Of a DNA stretch of 64,000 nucleotides, positions 9,103-17,156 are shown one piece after another (positions within the stretch are counted from its first letter, which is position 1; each line of letters opens with the position of its first letter). Under the pieces are notes generated by a model. It was not told where the DNA came from. It ran no database searches and worked only from the letters and a program-made list of their open reading frames with translations. The stretch is from Clostridium weizhouense (lineage in GTDB: Bacteria; Bacillota; Clostridia; Clostridiales; Clostridiaceae): positions 1 to 64,000 of the forward strand of contig NZ_JAHXPT010000014.1 in NCBI RefSeq assembly GCF_019431045.1, in the 5' to 3' direction. Both the position numbers and the translations under genes were made by a program.

Positions 9103-9729
9103 TTATAACTTTTTAGCACTTGCTATAAATATTTTTGTTTCTGTGTATTCACCTTTACTTGAATACCCTTTGCAATATAAATCTGTATTTTCTATTTCTA
9201 TATTTTTAAAATTATATTTACTTAACCAATTAGTTATTTGGCTGTTTGAAAATCCTAACCATTCATCGTACATTTCCTCTTTTGCCCATTCACCATCATG
9301 TTCTGTTACATCTGAAATTACTATACTTCCACCTTTTTTTAATACTCTATAAATTTCTGATATAGCTTTTTCTATATTAACTACATGATGTAATGCCATA
9401 TTTATAAATACAACGTCTACTGATTCATCAAATAATACGATATTTTCCATATCAGACCTAATTGGATATATATTGGTTATATCTCTTTTAGAAACTTCTT
9501 TTTTTAATTCCTTTAACATATTATTAGATTGATCTAATGAAAACACTAAGTTTGCTTTTTCTGATAAAGCTAAAGATATAAATCCTGTACCACATCCTAG
9601 ATCTGCTGCAATTTTATTTTCTATTGATGCTTTAGATAAAACTTTATATTTTAATTGTTCCTCAAAATATTCACTTCTTATTACATTCCAACTATCTGCT
9701 ATAGAATCAAAGTATTTTAATGATTTCAT
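9103..9729 (-). CDS. yrrT: SAM-dependent methyltransferase, YrrT/UbiG-like
   Basis: Class I methyltransferase of 208 aa with SAM-binding motif I LGCGTGFISLAL (about residues 44-55), the acidic residue after strand 2 (FSLDQS) and motif IV VVFINMALHHV. It is the first gene of the operon, 17 nt before mccB. The equivalent gene (yrrT in Bacillus, ubiG in Clostridium operons) occurs with mccB and mccA. It is thought to be a SAM-consuming step of the methionine-to-cysteine route, but its acceptor is not established. Confidence 0.8.
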   Translation of the reverse strand: MKSLKYFDSIADSWNVIRSEYFEEQLKYKVLSKASIENKIAADLGCGTGFISLALSEKANLVFSLDQSNNMLKELKKEVSKRDITNIYPIRSDMENIVLFDESVDVVFINMALHHVVNIEKAISEIYRVLKKGGSIVISDVTEHDGEWAKEEMYDEWLGFSNSQITNWLSKYNFKNIEIENTDLYCKGYSSKGEYTETKIFIASAKKL

Positions 9730-9930
9730 AATTAATCTTCCCCCTATTTTATAACTCTTAATTCTTAAATATTTTTAAATTCTTATACTCTATTGTTTGT
9801 GTAAATTCTCTGAAATTCAGATAAATATTAATACTATTTTTAAAAATTTTGTTTTAATTCTAGAATTATTTAATAAGCTTATATATTAAAAACGTATATA
9901 CTTTTTATAAATTTTACATGTTTATATAAA

Positions 9931-10275
9931 CAAAAAAACTCCTACCTCATTTAGAGGCAGAAGTTATATTCCGCGGTTCCACTCTAATTATTATATTTTT
10001 AAAAAATATAATATCTCTTGCTTTTATTGGTACAAACATACCTCAACGCTATAACGTGCGTACACGCTGTCGCCTACTAAAAATAAAAATGCATTATTTT
10101 TTCGGGACAGTGCTCAAAGATGCATTCTCATAAGTTACAACTAAAGTCTTTTTCAGCCTAGAAGACTATTCTCTGAAAGTTTCCCTTATGATACTATTTC
10201 TTTTCTTCACATATCACAATATACTATTTTTCCTCAAAACATATTATTCATATAAGATTACTCTGCTTTATATTT
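9931..10275 (-). promoter_or_regulatory. T-box leader with Cys (UGC) specifier
   Basis: The minus-strand leader of the sulfur operon contains the T-box signature TGGAACCGCGG at 9981-9971, which pairs with the uncharged tRNA acceptor end. The terminator hairpin at 9964-9938 (ACTTCTGCCTC with GAGGTAGGAGT) is followed by TTTTTTT. In stem I an AGTA element and the specifier context GAATGCATC place the specifier TGC at 10124-10122. The leader should therefore read uncharged tRNA-Cys and switch on yrrT-mccB-luxS-mccA when cysteine is short. About 200 nt separate the terminator from the yrrT start. Confidence 0.93.
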
Positions 10276-10278
10276 AAT

Positions 10279-10307
10279 AATATATCCTCATCTTTTAAAT
10301 TTGTCAA
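10279..10307 (-). promoter_or_regulatory. Sigma-A promoter of the T-box operon
   Basis: TTGACA at 10307-10302 and TATATT at 10284-10279 are separated by 17 nt on the minus strand, placing the transcript start near 10272, at the beginning of the T-box leader. Confidence 0.75.
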
Positions 10308-10320
10308 CATCTTTTTAATA

Positions 10321-10367
10321 AAAATTAAAAGCACAATTTTTCCTATATAAGGAAATAATTGCGCTTT
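10321..10367 (-). terminator. Terminator of the xanthine dehydrogenase operon
   Basis: A long hairpin pairs AAAGCGCAATTATTTCC with GGAAAAATTGTGCTTTT on the minus strand, with two mismatches, and ends in TTTTAATTTTTATT. It lies 145 nt after the FAD-subunit stop and just before the T-box promoter. The stretch 10368-10511 holds no other signal that I see. Confidence 0.8.
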
Positions 10368-10511
10368 ATTACTAATTCTCTCTAATTTAAATATACACTC
10401 AATTTACTTGAATATATTATTTAATATTAAACATTATTATTATATTACAGTTAATAAATTTAAACTTAATTTTTTCACTTAACTCTTTAGCTCCTTAATC
10501 CCCCGCAAATC

Positions 10512-11330
10512 TTATATACCCTTCTCATTTAGGAAATCCTTTAATAAATTAATACATACTCTTTTTCTATATTCTGCTGAAACTCTACCCCTTGTAGGAA
10601 TAATTTTTTGTTTATATGCATTAATGAAATCTTCTTTTATCTTGCTTGCTTCTGGTAGTGTTTTACCTATCATCATTTTCTCTAATTCTTTAAACCTTAA
10701 TACTGTACCTGATACTGCTCCAAAAGCAATTGCAATATCTTTTATTTTTTCTTCATCAATTTTTATTACTCCACCAAATGAAACACGAGATATAGCTAAT
10801 GCATTTCTAGCTCCTACTTTTTTATAGTAATAATCTTCTATCCCTGTTTTAGGTAATAGAATTTCTATAATTAATTCATCTTTTCCTAAATCTAGCTCTT
10901 TTCTTCCCTTATAAAAATCCTCTATTTTAACTATTCTAGTTTTTGATGCAGATGCTAATACTAACTTTGCATCTGTAACATATTCAATTAATACAGAATC
11001 TGCCTTTGCTGAACCATTTCCTATATTACCCGCCATAGTTCCTGCATTTCTTATAGCAGGTGCAGCAATTTTTGAAACAGCTTGTTTCATAATTTCAGGA
11101 ACAATATCAGATTCTAATACTTCAGTAAAAGTACATGAACCTCCTATTCTAATATACTCATCATCTTCAACAATCAATTTCATTTCAGGAACTTTATTTA
11201 AAAATAAATAATTAACATCTTTTTTTCCTTCAATCATTAAATCTGTTCCCCCACCATAAGGAACAACATCATAAGTAGAACGAATATCTAAAGCTTCTTT
11301 TAAAGATCCGGGCATAAAACCATTTACCAT
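10512..11330 (-). CDS. xdhB: Molybdenum hydroxylase FAD-binding subunit (xanthine dehydrogenase type)
   Basis: Protein of 272 aa in the FAD-binding subunit family of xanthine dehydrogenase and CO dehydrogenase. The FAD pyrophosphate loop PYGGGTDLMIEGK is near residues 24-36, and IAAPAIRNAGTMAGNIGNGS is the second conserved FAD segment. The C-terminal half is the CO-dehydrogenase flavoprotein C domain. It passes electrons from the iron-sulfur subunit to NAD. Its start overlaps the iron-sulfur gene by 7 nt, indicating coupling. It is the last gene of the operon and is followed by a strong terminator. Confidence 0.88.
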   Translation of the reverse strand: MVNGFMPGSLKEALDIRSTYDVVPYGGGTDLMIEGKKDVNYLFLNKVPEMKLIVEDDEYIRIGGSCTFTEVLESDIVPEIMKQAVSKIAAPAIRNAGTMAGNIGNGSAKADSVLIEYVTDAKLVLASASKTRIVKIEDFYKGRKELDLGKDELIIEILLPKTGIEDYYYKKVGARNALAISRVSFGGVIKIDEEKIKDIAIAFGAVSGTVLRFKELEKMMIGKTLPEASKIKEDFINAYKQKIIPTRGRVSAEYRKRVCINLLKDFLNEKGI

Positions 11331-11800
11331 AACCCTTTTCCCTCCTCTGCTGAACTTTTAATTGCTTTTACAATAGCATTATATCCTGTACAACGACATA
11401 GATTTCCGGAAATCCCTTCCCTAATTTGTTCTAATGTAGGATTTGGATTCTTAGATAATATAGCTTCTGTTGCTAAGACCATTCCTGGAATACAATATCC
11501 ACATTGTACTGCTGAAACATCCCCATAAGCTTTGTCAATTACTTTAAAACGCTCTGTTTCTCTAAAACCTTCTATAGTCGTAATTTCACTTCCCTCACAT
11601 CGTCCCATGGCTACCATACAAGAATTAATTAGTTCACCATCCATAAGAATAGAACATGCTCCACATTCCCCCTCTTTACAACCGCACTTTACACCTTTTA
11701 AGTGATAATAATCACGAAGCACATCTAATAATCTATCAGTAGCATTTCCATCATATAAAACTTCTTTGCCGTTTAATTTGAATGTTATCTCATTATTCAT
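11324..11800 (-). CDS. xdhC: Molybdenum hydroxylase [2Fe-2S] subunit (xanthine dehydrogenase type)
   Basis: Protein of 158 aa with two [2Fe-2S] clusters. The N-terminal plant-ferredoxin-type cluster is bound by CGCKEGECGAC plus the later Cys in LINSCMVA. The C-terminal all-helical cluster is bound by QCGYC and NLCRCTGYNAI. Length and motifs are those of the small subunit of bacterial xanthine dehydrogenases. It begins one base after the molybdenum subunit stop, using the ribosome site GGAGAAG at that gene's end. Confidence 0.92.
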   Translation of the reverse strand: MNNEITFKLNGKEVLYDGNATDRLLDVLRDYYHLKGVKCGCKEGECGACSILMDGELINSCMVAMGRCEGSEITTIEGFRETERFKVIDKAYGDVSAVQCGYCIPGMVLATEAILSKNPNPTLEQIREGISGNLCRCTGYNAIVKAIKSSAEEGKGLW

Positions 11801-11801
11801 T

Positions 11802-13928
11802 TTACTTCTCCTCCATTAAAACTTTTATTGTATCCTCTGCTGTAAATGGTACATGATTAACTTTTGCTCCATGTCCAAGTGCCTGTTCAATAGCTTCACC
11901 ATAAGCCCCTGGTGCTCCAACTAAAGGTAACTCCCCTGCTCCCTTAGCTCCATAAGGTCCATAAGGATATTTTTCATCTACATACATATCTGCCTTAAGA
12001 TTAGGTACATCAACTGCTGTTGGTATAATATAATCTGAGAAAGAATTGTTTCTAATACGACCTTTATCATCTGCTACCATATATTCTGTTGAAGCATATC
12101 CTATCCCCTGTAAAAATCCACCTTCCATTTGACCAACAGCAATGTTATAGTCCATAGGTGTTCCTATATCAAAGCATCCATATGCTCCTAGTATTTTTGC
12201 AAGTCCTGTATAAGTATCAACTTCAACTTCTATTGCATTAACTGCCCATGAATAAGTAGGATAAGCATCCCCTTGGAATTTATCAATATAAAATGGAATC
12301 ATAAAATCTGGTTCCTTATAATGCTCTTCTATAATTTGATCTTCTCCTTCTATCCACTGACCACGAAGTTTTATAGCTGCACGACGTAAAAGTTCTCCAA
12401 CAGTCATTAAACTACGAGAAGCAACTGTAGGACCTGAATCTGGCACTACATCAGTATCTGGATATTCATAAAATACCTTTTCTATAGGAAGATTTAGCTC
12501 TTTTGCTACTATTTTAGGAAAAGTTGTACGAAGTCCTTGTCCTATATCTGTATTTGAAGCAAGTATTTGAATTCTTCCATCAGGATATTTGTGCAATTTA
12601 GCTACTGCTTTAATAATGTCTCTTTCACCTGAACCTGTAAAACCTGCTCCATGAAAATACATGGATATTCCTATACCCTTTCTATATCTTCCATTTTGAT
12701 CTTTAGAATATTCTTTATGTTTTCTTCTAAAGTCACAAGCTTTATCAACACGTTCAATCATATTTGGAATTGGTACTGGAAAATGATATTTACCAGAAGT
12801 TGAAGTGCTATCTCCTTGTTTTACTAAATGCATTTCTTTAAATTCTAAAGAGTCTTTTCCTAAATCTTTTGCAATATGATTCATCATCATTTCAGCTGAG
12901 AAAAAAGTTTGTGGTGCTCCAAATCCTCTATATGCTCCACTAGGAGTTGTATTAGTTTTTACAGCTCTTCCACGTACTTTAAGATTTGGAATGTTATAAA
13001 TTCCATTTGAGCATATTATTCCTCTTTGAAGAACTACAGCTGATAAAGTTGTATAAGCTCCTCCATTGAATTTTATATCTATATCCATAGCTGTAACTTT
13101 TCCATCCTTCACAGCTACTTTATAAGTATTTAGTGAAGGATGCCTTTTTGATGTGAACTCTAAATCCTCTCTTCTATCAAAAATGCAACGAACTTTTTTT
13201 CCTGCCTTTTTTGCAGCTACAGCAACTTGACATGCTAAGATAGACGGAAATGCTTCTTTTCCTCCAAATCCTCCTCCTGTAGCATCTTGTGCGATTCTAA
13301 CTTTATCTGGACCAAGGTTCATAGCTCTCATTACTGCACCCTTAACATAATAAGGACATTGCATAGAACCATGCACGTAAACCTTTCCATTTTCCATAAT
13401 TTCAGCCATAAGTCCTTGAGTTTCTAAATAAGTTTGGTCTTGATAACCTGTTTCAAACTCTTCTTCATATATTTTATCTGCTTCTGAAAATGCTTTTTCA
13501 ACATCGCCTTTTCCAAAACTATAATCAAAAAATACTGTATCAAAGTCTCTTATATTAATAATAGGTTTTAATTCTTCATAAACAACTTCAATTTCAGATA
13601 ACATCTTATTCACGATTTCTTCATCAGGTCCACAAATCATACCTATAGGCTCCCCGATATACTCTACAGTATCTCTAGCATAAACAGGTGTGTCATCTTT
13701 AACTATATTTACATGGTTATCCCCTGGTACATCTGTTTTATCCACATAATAATATCCATCTGGTAATTTAGGTATTTTTACATTAAGAATTTTTGCTTTT
13801 GCCTTTGTAGACCTTAGCATCTTACCTATTAAAATATTATCTTCTTCATAGTCTCCTACGTAAATAGCTTTTCCTGAAATTTTTGAGTTATGGTCTCTCT
13901 TAACAACTGATTGACTAATCTTCTCCAT
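11802..13928 (-). CDS. xdhA: Molybdenum-binding subunit of a xanthine dehydrogenase-family hydroxylase
   Basis: Large subunit of 708 aa. The aldehyde oxidase a/b hammerhead domain is N-terminal (KISGKAIYVGDYEEDNILIG), followed by the molybdopterin-binding domains with GGGFGGKE, GAYRGFGAPQ and the conserved catalytic Glu in GAKGAGELPLVG near the C-terminus. Purine hydroxylation (hypoxanthine or xanthine to urate) is likely, but nicotinate-type or other heterocycle hydroxylases share these motifs. There is no in-frame TGA, so no selenocysteine. It is the first gene of the three-subunit operon and lies downstream of a ModE-like regulator gene. A TTGACA lies about 40 nt upstream without a good -10 partner. 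Confidence 0.87.
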   Translation of the reverse strand: MEKISQSVVKRDHNSKISGKAIYVGDYEEDNILIGKMLRSTKAKAKILNVKIPKLPDGYYYVDKTDVPGDNHVNIVKDDTPVYARDTVEYIGEPIGMICGPDEEIVNKMLSEIEVVYEELKPIINIRDFDTVFFDYSFGKGDVEKAFSEADKIYEEEFETGYQDQTYLETQGLMAEIMENGKVYVHGSMQCPYYVKGAVMRAMNLGPDKVRIAQDATGGGFGGKEAFPSILACQVAVAAKKAGKKVRCIFDRREDLEFTSKRHPSLNTYKVAVKDGKVTAMDIDIKFNGGAYTTLSAVVLQRGIICSNGIYNIPNLKVRGRAVKTNTTPSGAYRGFGAPQTFFSAEMMMNHIAKDLGKDSLEFKEMHLVKQGDSTSTSGKYHFPVPIPNMIERVDKACDFRRKHKEYSKDQNGRYRKGIGISMYFHGAGFTGSGERDIIKAVAKLHKYPDGRIQILASNTDIGQGLRTTFPKIVAKELNLPIEKVFYEYPDTDVVPDSGPTVASRSLMTVGELLRRAAIKLRGQWIEGEDQIIEEHYKEPDFMIPFYIDKFQGDAYPTYSWAVNAIEVEVDTYTGLAKILGAYGCFDIGTPMDYNIAVGQMEGGFLQGIGYASTEYMVADDKGRIRNNSFSDYIIPTAVDVPNLKADMYVDEKYPYGPYGAKGAGELPLVGAPGAYGEAIEQALGHGAKVNHVPFTAEDTIKVLMEEK

Positions 13929-13993
13929 ATATACCTCTCCTTTGCCTTTTAATACCCTAACACCCTTGTCAATATATGTTAATTATATTTCAA

Positions 13994-14040
13994 CAAAAAA
14001 ATAGCATCAAATTCTTTTTCAAAAGAACTTGCTACTATTT
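13994..14040 (-). terminator. Terminator between the ModE-like gene and xdhA
   Basis: A hairpin pairing AAATAGTAGCAAGTTCTTTT with the complementary segment 14013-13995 is followed on the minus strand by TTTTTTTGTTG. It starts just after the stop codon at 14051. The xdh genes therefore need their own promoter or read-through. Confidence 0.75.
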
Positions 14041-14050
14041 CACAAAATGC

Positions 14051-14977
14051 TTATTTAAATTCTTCAAAAATATCATAAAAATGCTTAGATGCATATTCTC
14101 TAATATCATCTTCATATCTTTGATATTTTTTCAAGAAATTTTCTCCTTCTAAAGTTAAATTTGTCTTTCCTCCTCTACTTCCTCCATGTCGTCTTTCCAC
14201 AACATTATATCCTAATGATTTCTCCATTCCATTTAACATGTTCCAAGCCTTTCCATAAGAAAGTGCCATATGTTTACATGCTCTTTTTACCGAATGTGTT
14301 TCTTGAATCAAAAGCAACAACAACTTTGCTCTAGAATTAAAAAATAATGACTCTTTCTCAATACTAATACGTATAAAAGGATGCAATAATTTGTCATTGT
14401 AATATTGTAAAACTTCATCTAATTTTTCTATTTCATCCACTTCCAAAATAATACCTTTATCTTCTACTTCTAAATATTCTTTTGTAATACCTATGCTGTT
14501 AATAGCTCCGCGCATTCCCCTTTTTCCATTGTATGAAACAAGCTTAGTAATTAAATTACTTTTTATAAGTAATGGATGCCCCGCTCTTCCTTTGTAGGAT
14601 GGAACTATTAATTGTTTATCTATTTTTATAAGTTCACTCAAAGTATTTGAAGTATACATAGGAATTGTCGCTGATGTAAAAATAACTTGTTTACATTTAT
14701 CTTTTAAAAAATTTAGTCCTATTTTAGCAGAATCAAATTTTTCAGTAGAATCATAATTATCATTCTTTAAAAATATAACTTCATAATCTGCTAAGTGCTG
14801 TTCAATCTCCAGTGACTGGTATCCTGTAATTACAACAATAGGAGATATCTTAGCTTGTTGAAATGTTAAAATAATGCGCTTTATAATCGAGATTGAACCT
14901 ATTTGAAAAAGTGGAGATACTCCGCCATTATCATTTATTTTTCCTGCTGCCACAATGATTCCACCTGTATTATCCAT
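14051..14977 (-). CDS. MobA/MocA-like nucleotidyltransferase domain fused to a ModE-like DNA-binding domain
   Basis: Two-domain protein of 308 aa. Residues 1 to about 195 resemble MobA/MocA molybdenum-cofactor nucleotidyltransferases: GIIVAAGK, VVITGYQSLEIEQHL and RAGHPLLI are recognisable, but the usual AAGxSxRMGxxK loop is altered (AAGKINDNGGVSP), so catalysis is doubtful. From about 215 to 295 the protein matches the N-terminal winged helix of ModE, including SVKRACKHMALSYGKAWNML and RRHGGSRGGKTNLTLEGENFL. It lies directly upstream of the xdh operon and is probably a regulator tying molybdoenzyme expression to molybdenum or cofactor status. That role is inferred. No ModE C-terminal molybdate-binding (MOP) domain is present. 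Confidence 0.75.
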   Translation of the reverse strand: MDNTGGIIVAAGKINDNGGVSPLFQIGSISIIKRIILTFQQAKISPIVVITGYQSLEIEQHLADYEVIFLKNDNYDSTEKFDSAKIGLNFLKDKCKQVIFTSATIPMYTSNTLSELIKIDKQLIVPSYKGRAGHPLLIKSNLITKLVSYNGKRGMRGAINSIGITKEYLEVEDKGIILEVDEIEKLDEVLQYYNDKLLHPFIRISIEKESLFFNSRAKLLLLLIQETHSVKRACKHMALSYGKAWNMLNGMEKSLGYNVVERRHGGSRGGKTNLTLEGENFLKKYQRYEDDIREYASKHFYDIFEEFK

Positions 14978-15212
14978 CTTCTATCATCTCTTCTTTATAT
15001 TTTATCTTTTTCAGTAGATAAAGTATCATTCAATTAACCAACCACTAAACCTACTTTATTTTTACTATTTTAACACAAAAAAGATGTTTTTTTCAAATTT
15101 ACCATTAATGATATTTTCATCATAAATATCTATTAATTAAAATAAGGCTAGCTCATCACTACATATAAATAATATATTTTTATTAAATCTTAATATTATT
15201 AAGATGAATAGT
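14978..15212. other. Intergenic, no gene seen
   Basis: This AT-rich stretch between the ModE-like gene and the transketolase operon holds a short palindrome, CTTAATATTATTAAG, at 15189-15203. No reading frame with a ribosome site was found. Confidence 0.3.
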
Positions 15213-15255
15213 GACAGTAGATAATTTTATTTTTTATACAAAATTATCTACTGTC
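15213..15255. repeat. Perfect 16-bp inverted repeat downstream of the first transketolase
   Basis: GACAGTAGATAATTTT at 15213-15228 is exactly complementary to 15240-15255 with an 11-nt loop. It lies about 100 nt after the stop of the transketolase operon but has no T-tract on the minus strand, so it may end that transcript inefficiently or have another role such as RNA 3'-end protection. Confidence 0.6.
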
Positions 15256-15356
15256 AACTACCGTCCTATTTCTATATATACAGGTTAAATTCCATACTTA
15301 TCGGATAATTTACTAGTTTTTATTTTATAAAAAAATTTAAAAACTATTTCTCTTTA

Positions 15357-16298
15357 TTAATCTACAAACTTCTTTATTTTTTCATATATCCCTTGTGCAT
15401 CTAATCCATATTTTTTAATCAATAAGTCTGCCGGACCTGATTCACCAAATACATCATTTATACCAATGCGAAGCATTTTTATCGGGCATTTTTCAACTAA
15501 AACTTCTGCAACTGCTCCACCAAGTCCACCAATTACTGAATGTTCCTCTACAGTAATAATCTTTCCTGTTTCTTCTGCTGCTTTTACAATTAAATCTTCA
15601 TCAATTGGTTTAATTGTATGAATATTAATGACTCTTGCATTAATTCCATACACTTCCAATTTATTGGCTGCTTCTAATGCCTCTACTACACAAAGTCCTG
15701 TGGCAATTATTGTAATATCTTTTCCATCTCTTAAAATAACACCTTTACCAATTTCAAATTGATAATCTACACTATCATTAATTATAGGTGTAGCAAGCCG
15801 TCCGAATCTTAAATAAACAGGACCATCAAGTTCGTATGCTGCTTTTACTGCCGCTCTTGCTTCTATATTATCTGAAGGGCTGATAACTGTCATATTAGGA
15901 ATCACACGCATCAATGCTAGATCTTCATTACACTGGTGGGTTGCCCCATCTTCTCCAACTGAAATCCCTGCATGTGTTGCTCCAATTTTAACATTTAGAT
16001 GTGGATAACAAATAGAGTTACGCACCTGTTCATAAGAACGCCCAGCTGCAAACATTGCAAATGTACTAATAAAAGGAACATATCCACAAGTAGACATTCC
16101 AGCTGCAATTCCTGTCATGTTTGCCTCTGCAATTCCACAGTCAATATGTCTTTGTGGAAAAGCCTTTTTAAAAACACAAGTCTTTGTTGCTGCTGCCAAA
16201 TCTGCATCTAAAACAACTAAGTCATCATGTTCTTTTCCAAGTTCAACAAGCGCATTTGCATAACTTTCTCTTGTTGCTATTTTCCTTACTTCTGACAC
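15357..16298 (-). CDS. Transketolase, C-terminal subunit (pentitol operon copy)
   Basis: Protein of 313 aa comprising the pyrimidine-binding and C-terminal domains of a split transketolase. MTGIAAGMSTCGYVPFISTFA and GATHAGISVGEDGATHQ are the conserved thiamine-diphosphate segments. With its N-terminal partner it moves two-carbon units between pentose-phosphate sugars. Translation starts at GTG (16298) behind GGGTGA, overlapping the partner by 13 nt. It ends the pentitol operon and would consume the xylulose 5-phosphate made upstream. A second, more AT-rich copy is at 54299-56067. Confidence 0.9.
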   Translation of the reverse strand: MSEVRKIATRESYANALVELGKEHDDLVVLDADLAAATKTCVFKKAFPQRHIDCGIAEANMTGIAAGMSTCGYVPFISTFAMFAAGRSYEQVRNSICYPHLNVKIGATHAGISVGEDGATHQCNEDLALMRVIPNMTVISPSDNIEARAAVKAAYELDGPVYLRFGRLATPIINDSVDYQFEIGKGVILRDGKDITIIATGLCVVEALEAANKLEVYGINARVINIHTIKPIDEDLIVKAAEETGKIITVEEHSVIGGLGGAVAEVLVEKCPIKMLRIGINDVFGESGPADLLIKKYGLDAQGIYEKIKKFVD

Positions 16299-17122
16299 AA
16301 TGCTTCACCCGCCTTTTTTAGTTCTTTCATTGCCACTTTATATTCTTCATCGTTTGGTGCTTTTCCATGCCATCCTATATTATTTTCCATAAAAGATATT
16401 CCACATCCTTTTATAGTATGAGCAATAATTGCAGTTGGTCTTCCTTTAGTTTCTTTTGCTTCATCAAATGCCTTTTTAATTTCATTAAAATCATTACCAT
16501 TAATATTAATTACATGAAAATTAAAAGATTCAAACTTTTGATCTATTGGATATGGGGAACAAACATCCTCTACTTTACCATCAATTTGTAGCCCATTATT
16601 ATCTATAATAACACATAAATTATCCAGTTTTCGATCCCCTGCAAACATTGCTGCTTCCCAAATCTGTCCTTCTTGAATTTCACCATCTCCACACAAACAA
16701 TAAACATGGTAATCTTTCTTTTTCATCTTACCAGCTAATGCCATTCCAACTGCTGCTGAAAGTCCTTGTCCTAATGAACCAGAAGACATGTCCACTCCTG
16801 GTATGTGTTTCATATCTGGATGTCCTTGTAAATAAGAACCGATATGACGCAAAGTCAAAAGATCTTCTACTGGAAAATATCCTCTCTCTGCTAAAGTTGC
16901 ATAGAGTGCTGGTGCTGTATGACCCTTTGATAATACAAAACGATCTCTATTTTCATATTTTGGTTTTTGTGGATCAATATTCATTTCTTCAAAATATAAA
17001 TAAGTAAAAATATCTGCTGCCGAAAGAGATCCGCCTGGGTGTCCAGCTTTTGCACTGTGTACTGAAGATATAATTCCTTTGCGGATTTCAACAGCAGTTT
17101 TCTGAAGTTCAAGCTTATCCAT
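16286..17122 (-). CDS. Transketolase, N-terminal subunit (pentitol operon copy)
   Basis: Thiamine-diphosphate-binding half of a split transketolase, 278 aa. The motif GDGEIQEGQIWEAAMFAGD ending in DNNGLQIDG is the GDG...N cofactor motif that binds diphosphate and Mg. HSAKAGHPGGSLSAADI and RDRFVLSKGHTAPALYA are the conserved substrate-site regions. It starts at ATG behind AAGGAG, 34 nt after xylulokinase, and is coupled to the C-terminal subunit. Confidence 0.9.
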   Translation of the reverse strand: MDKLELQKTAVEIRKGIISSVHSAKAGHPGGSLSAADIFTYLYFEEMNIDPQKPKYENRDRFVLSKGHTAPALYATLAERGYFPVEDLLTLRHIGSYLQGHPDMKHIPGVDMSSGSLGQGLSAAVGMALAGKMKKKDYHVYCLCGDGEIQEGQIWEAAMFAGDRKLDNLCVIIDNNGLQIDGKVEDVCSPYPIDQKFESFNFHVININGNDFNEIKKAFDEAKETKGRPTAIIAHTIKGCGISFMENNIGWHGKAPNDEEYKVAMKELKKAGEALCQK

Positions 17123-17156
17123 AAATTTTCTCCTTTCTTTTATTAGATCTTATATC

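Noticed and set aside
11802-13928. Selenium-dependent molybdenum hydroxylase
   Set aside because: The large subunit has no in-frame TGA, and no yqeB/yqeC-type accessory genes accompany it.
16648-17007. A 119-codon plus-strand frame opposite the transketolase N-terminal subunit
   Set aside because: Antisense shadow; a similar shadow appears opposite the second transketolase copy (55575-55892), showing that it arises from the coding strand's codons.
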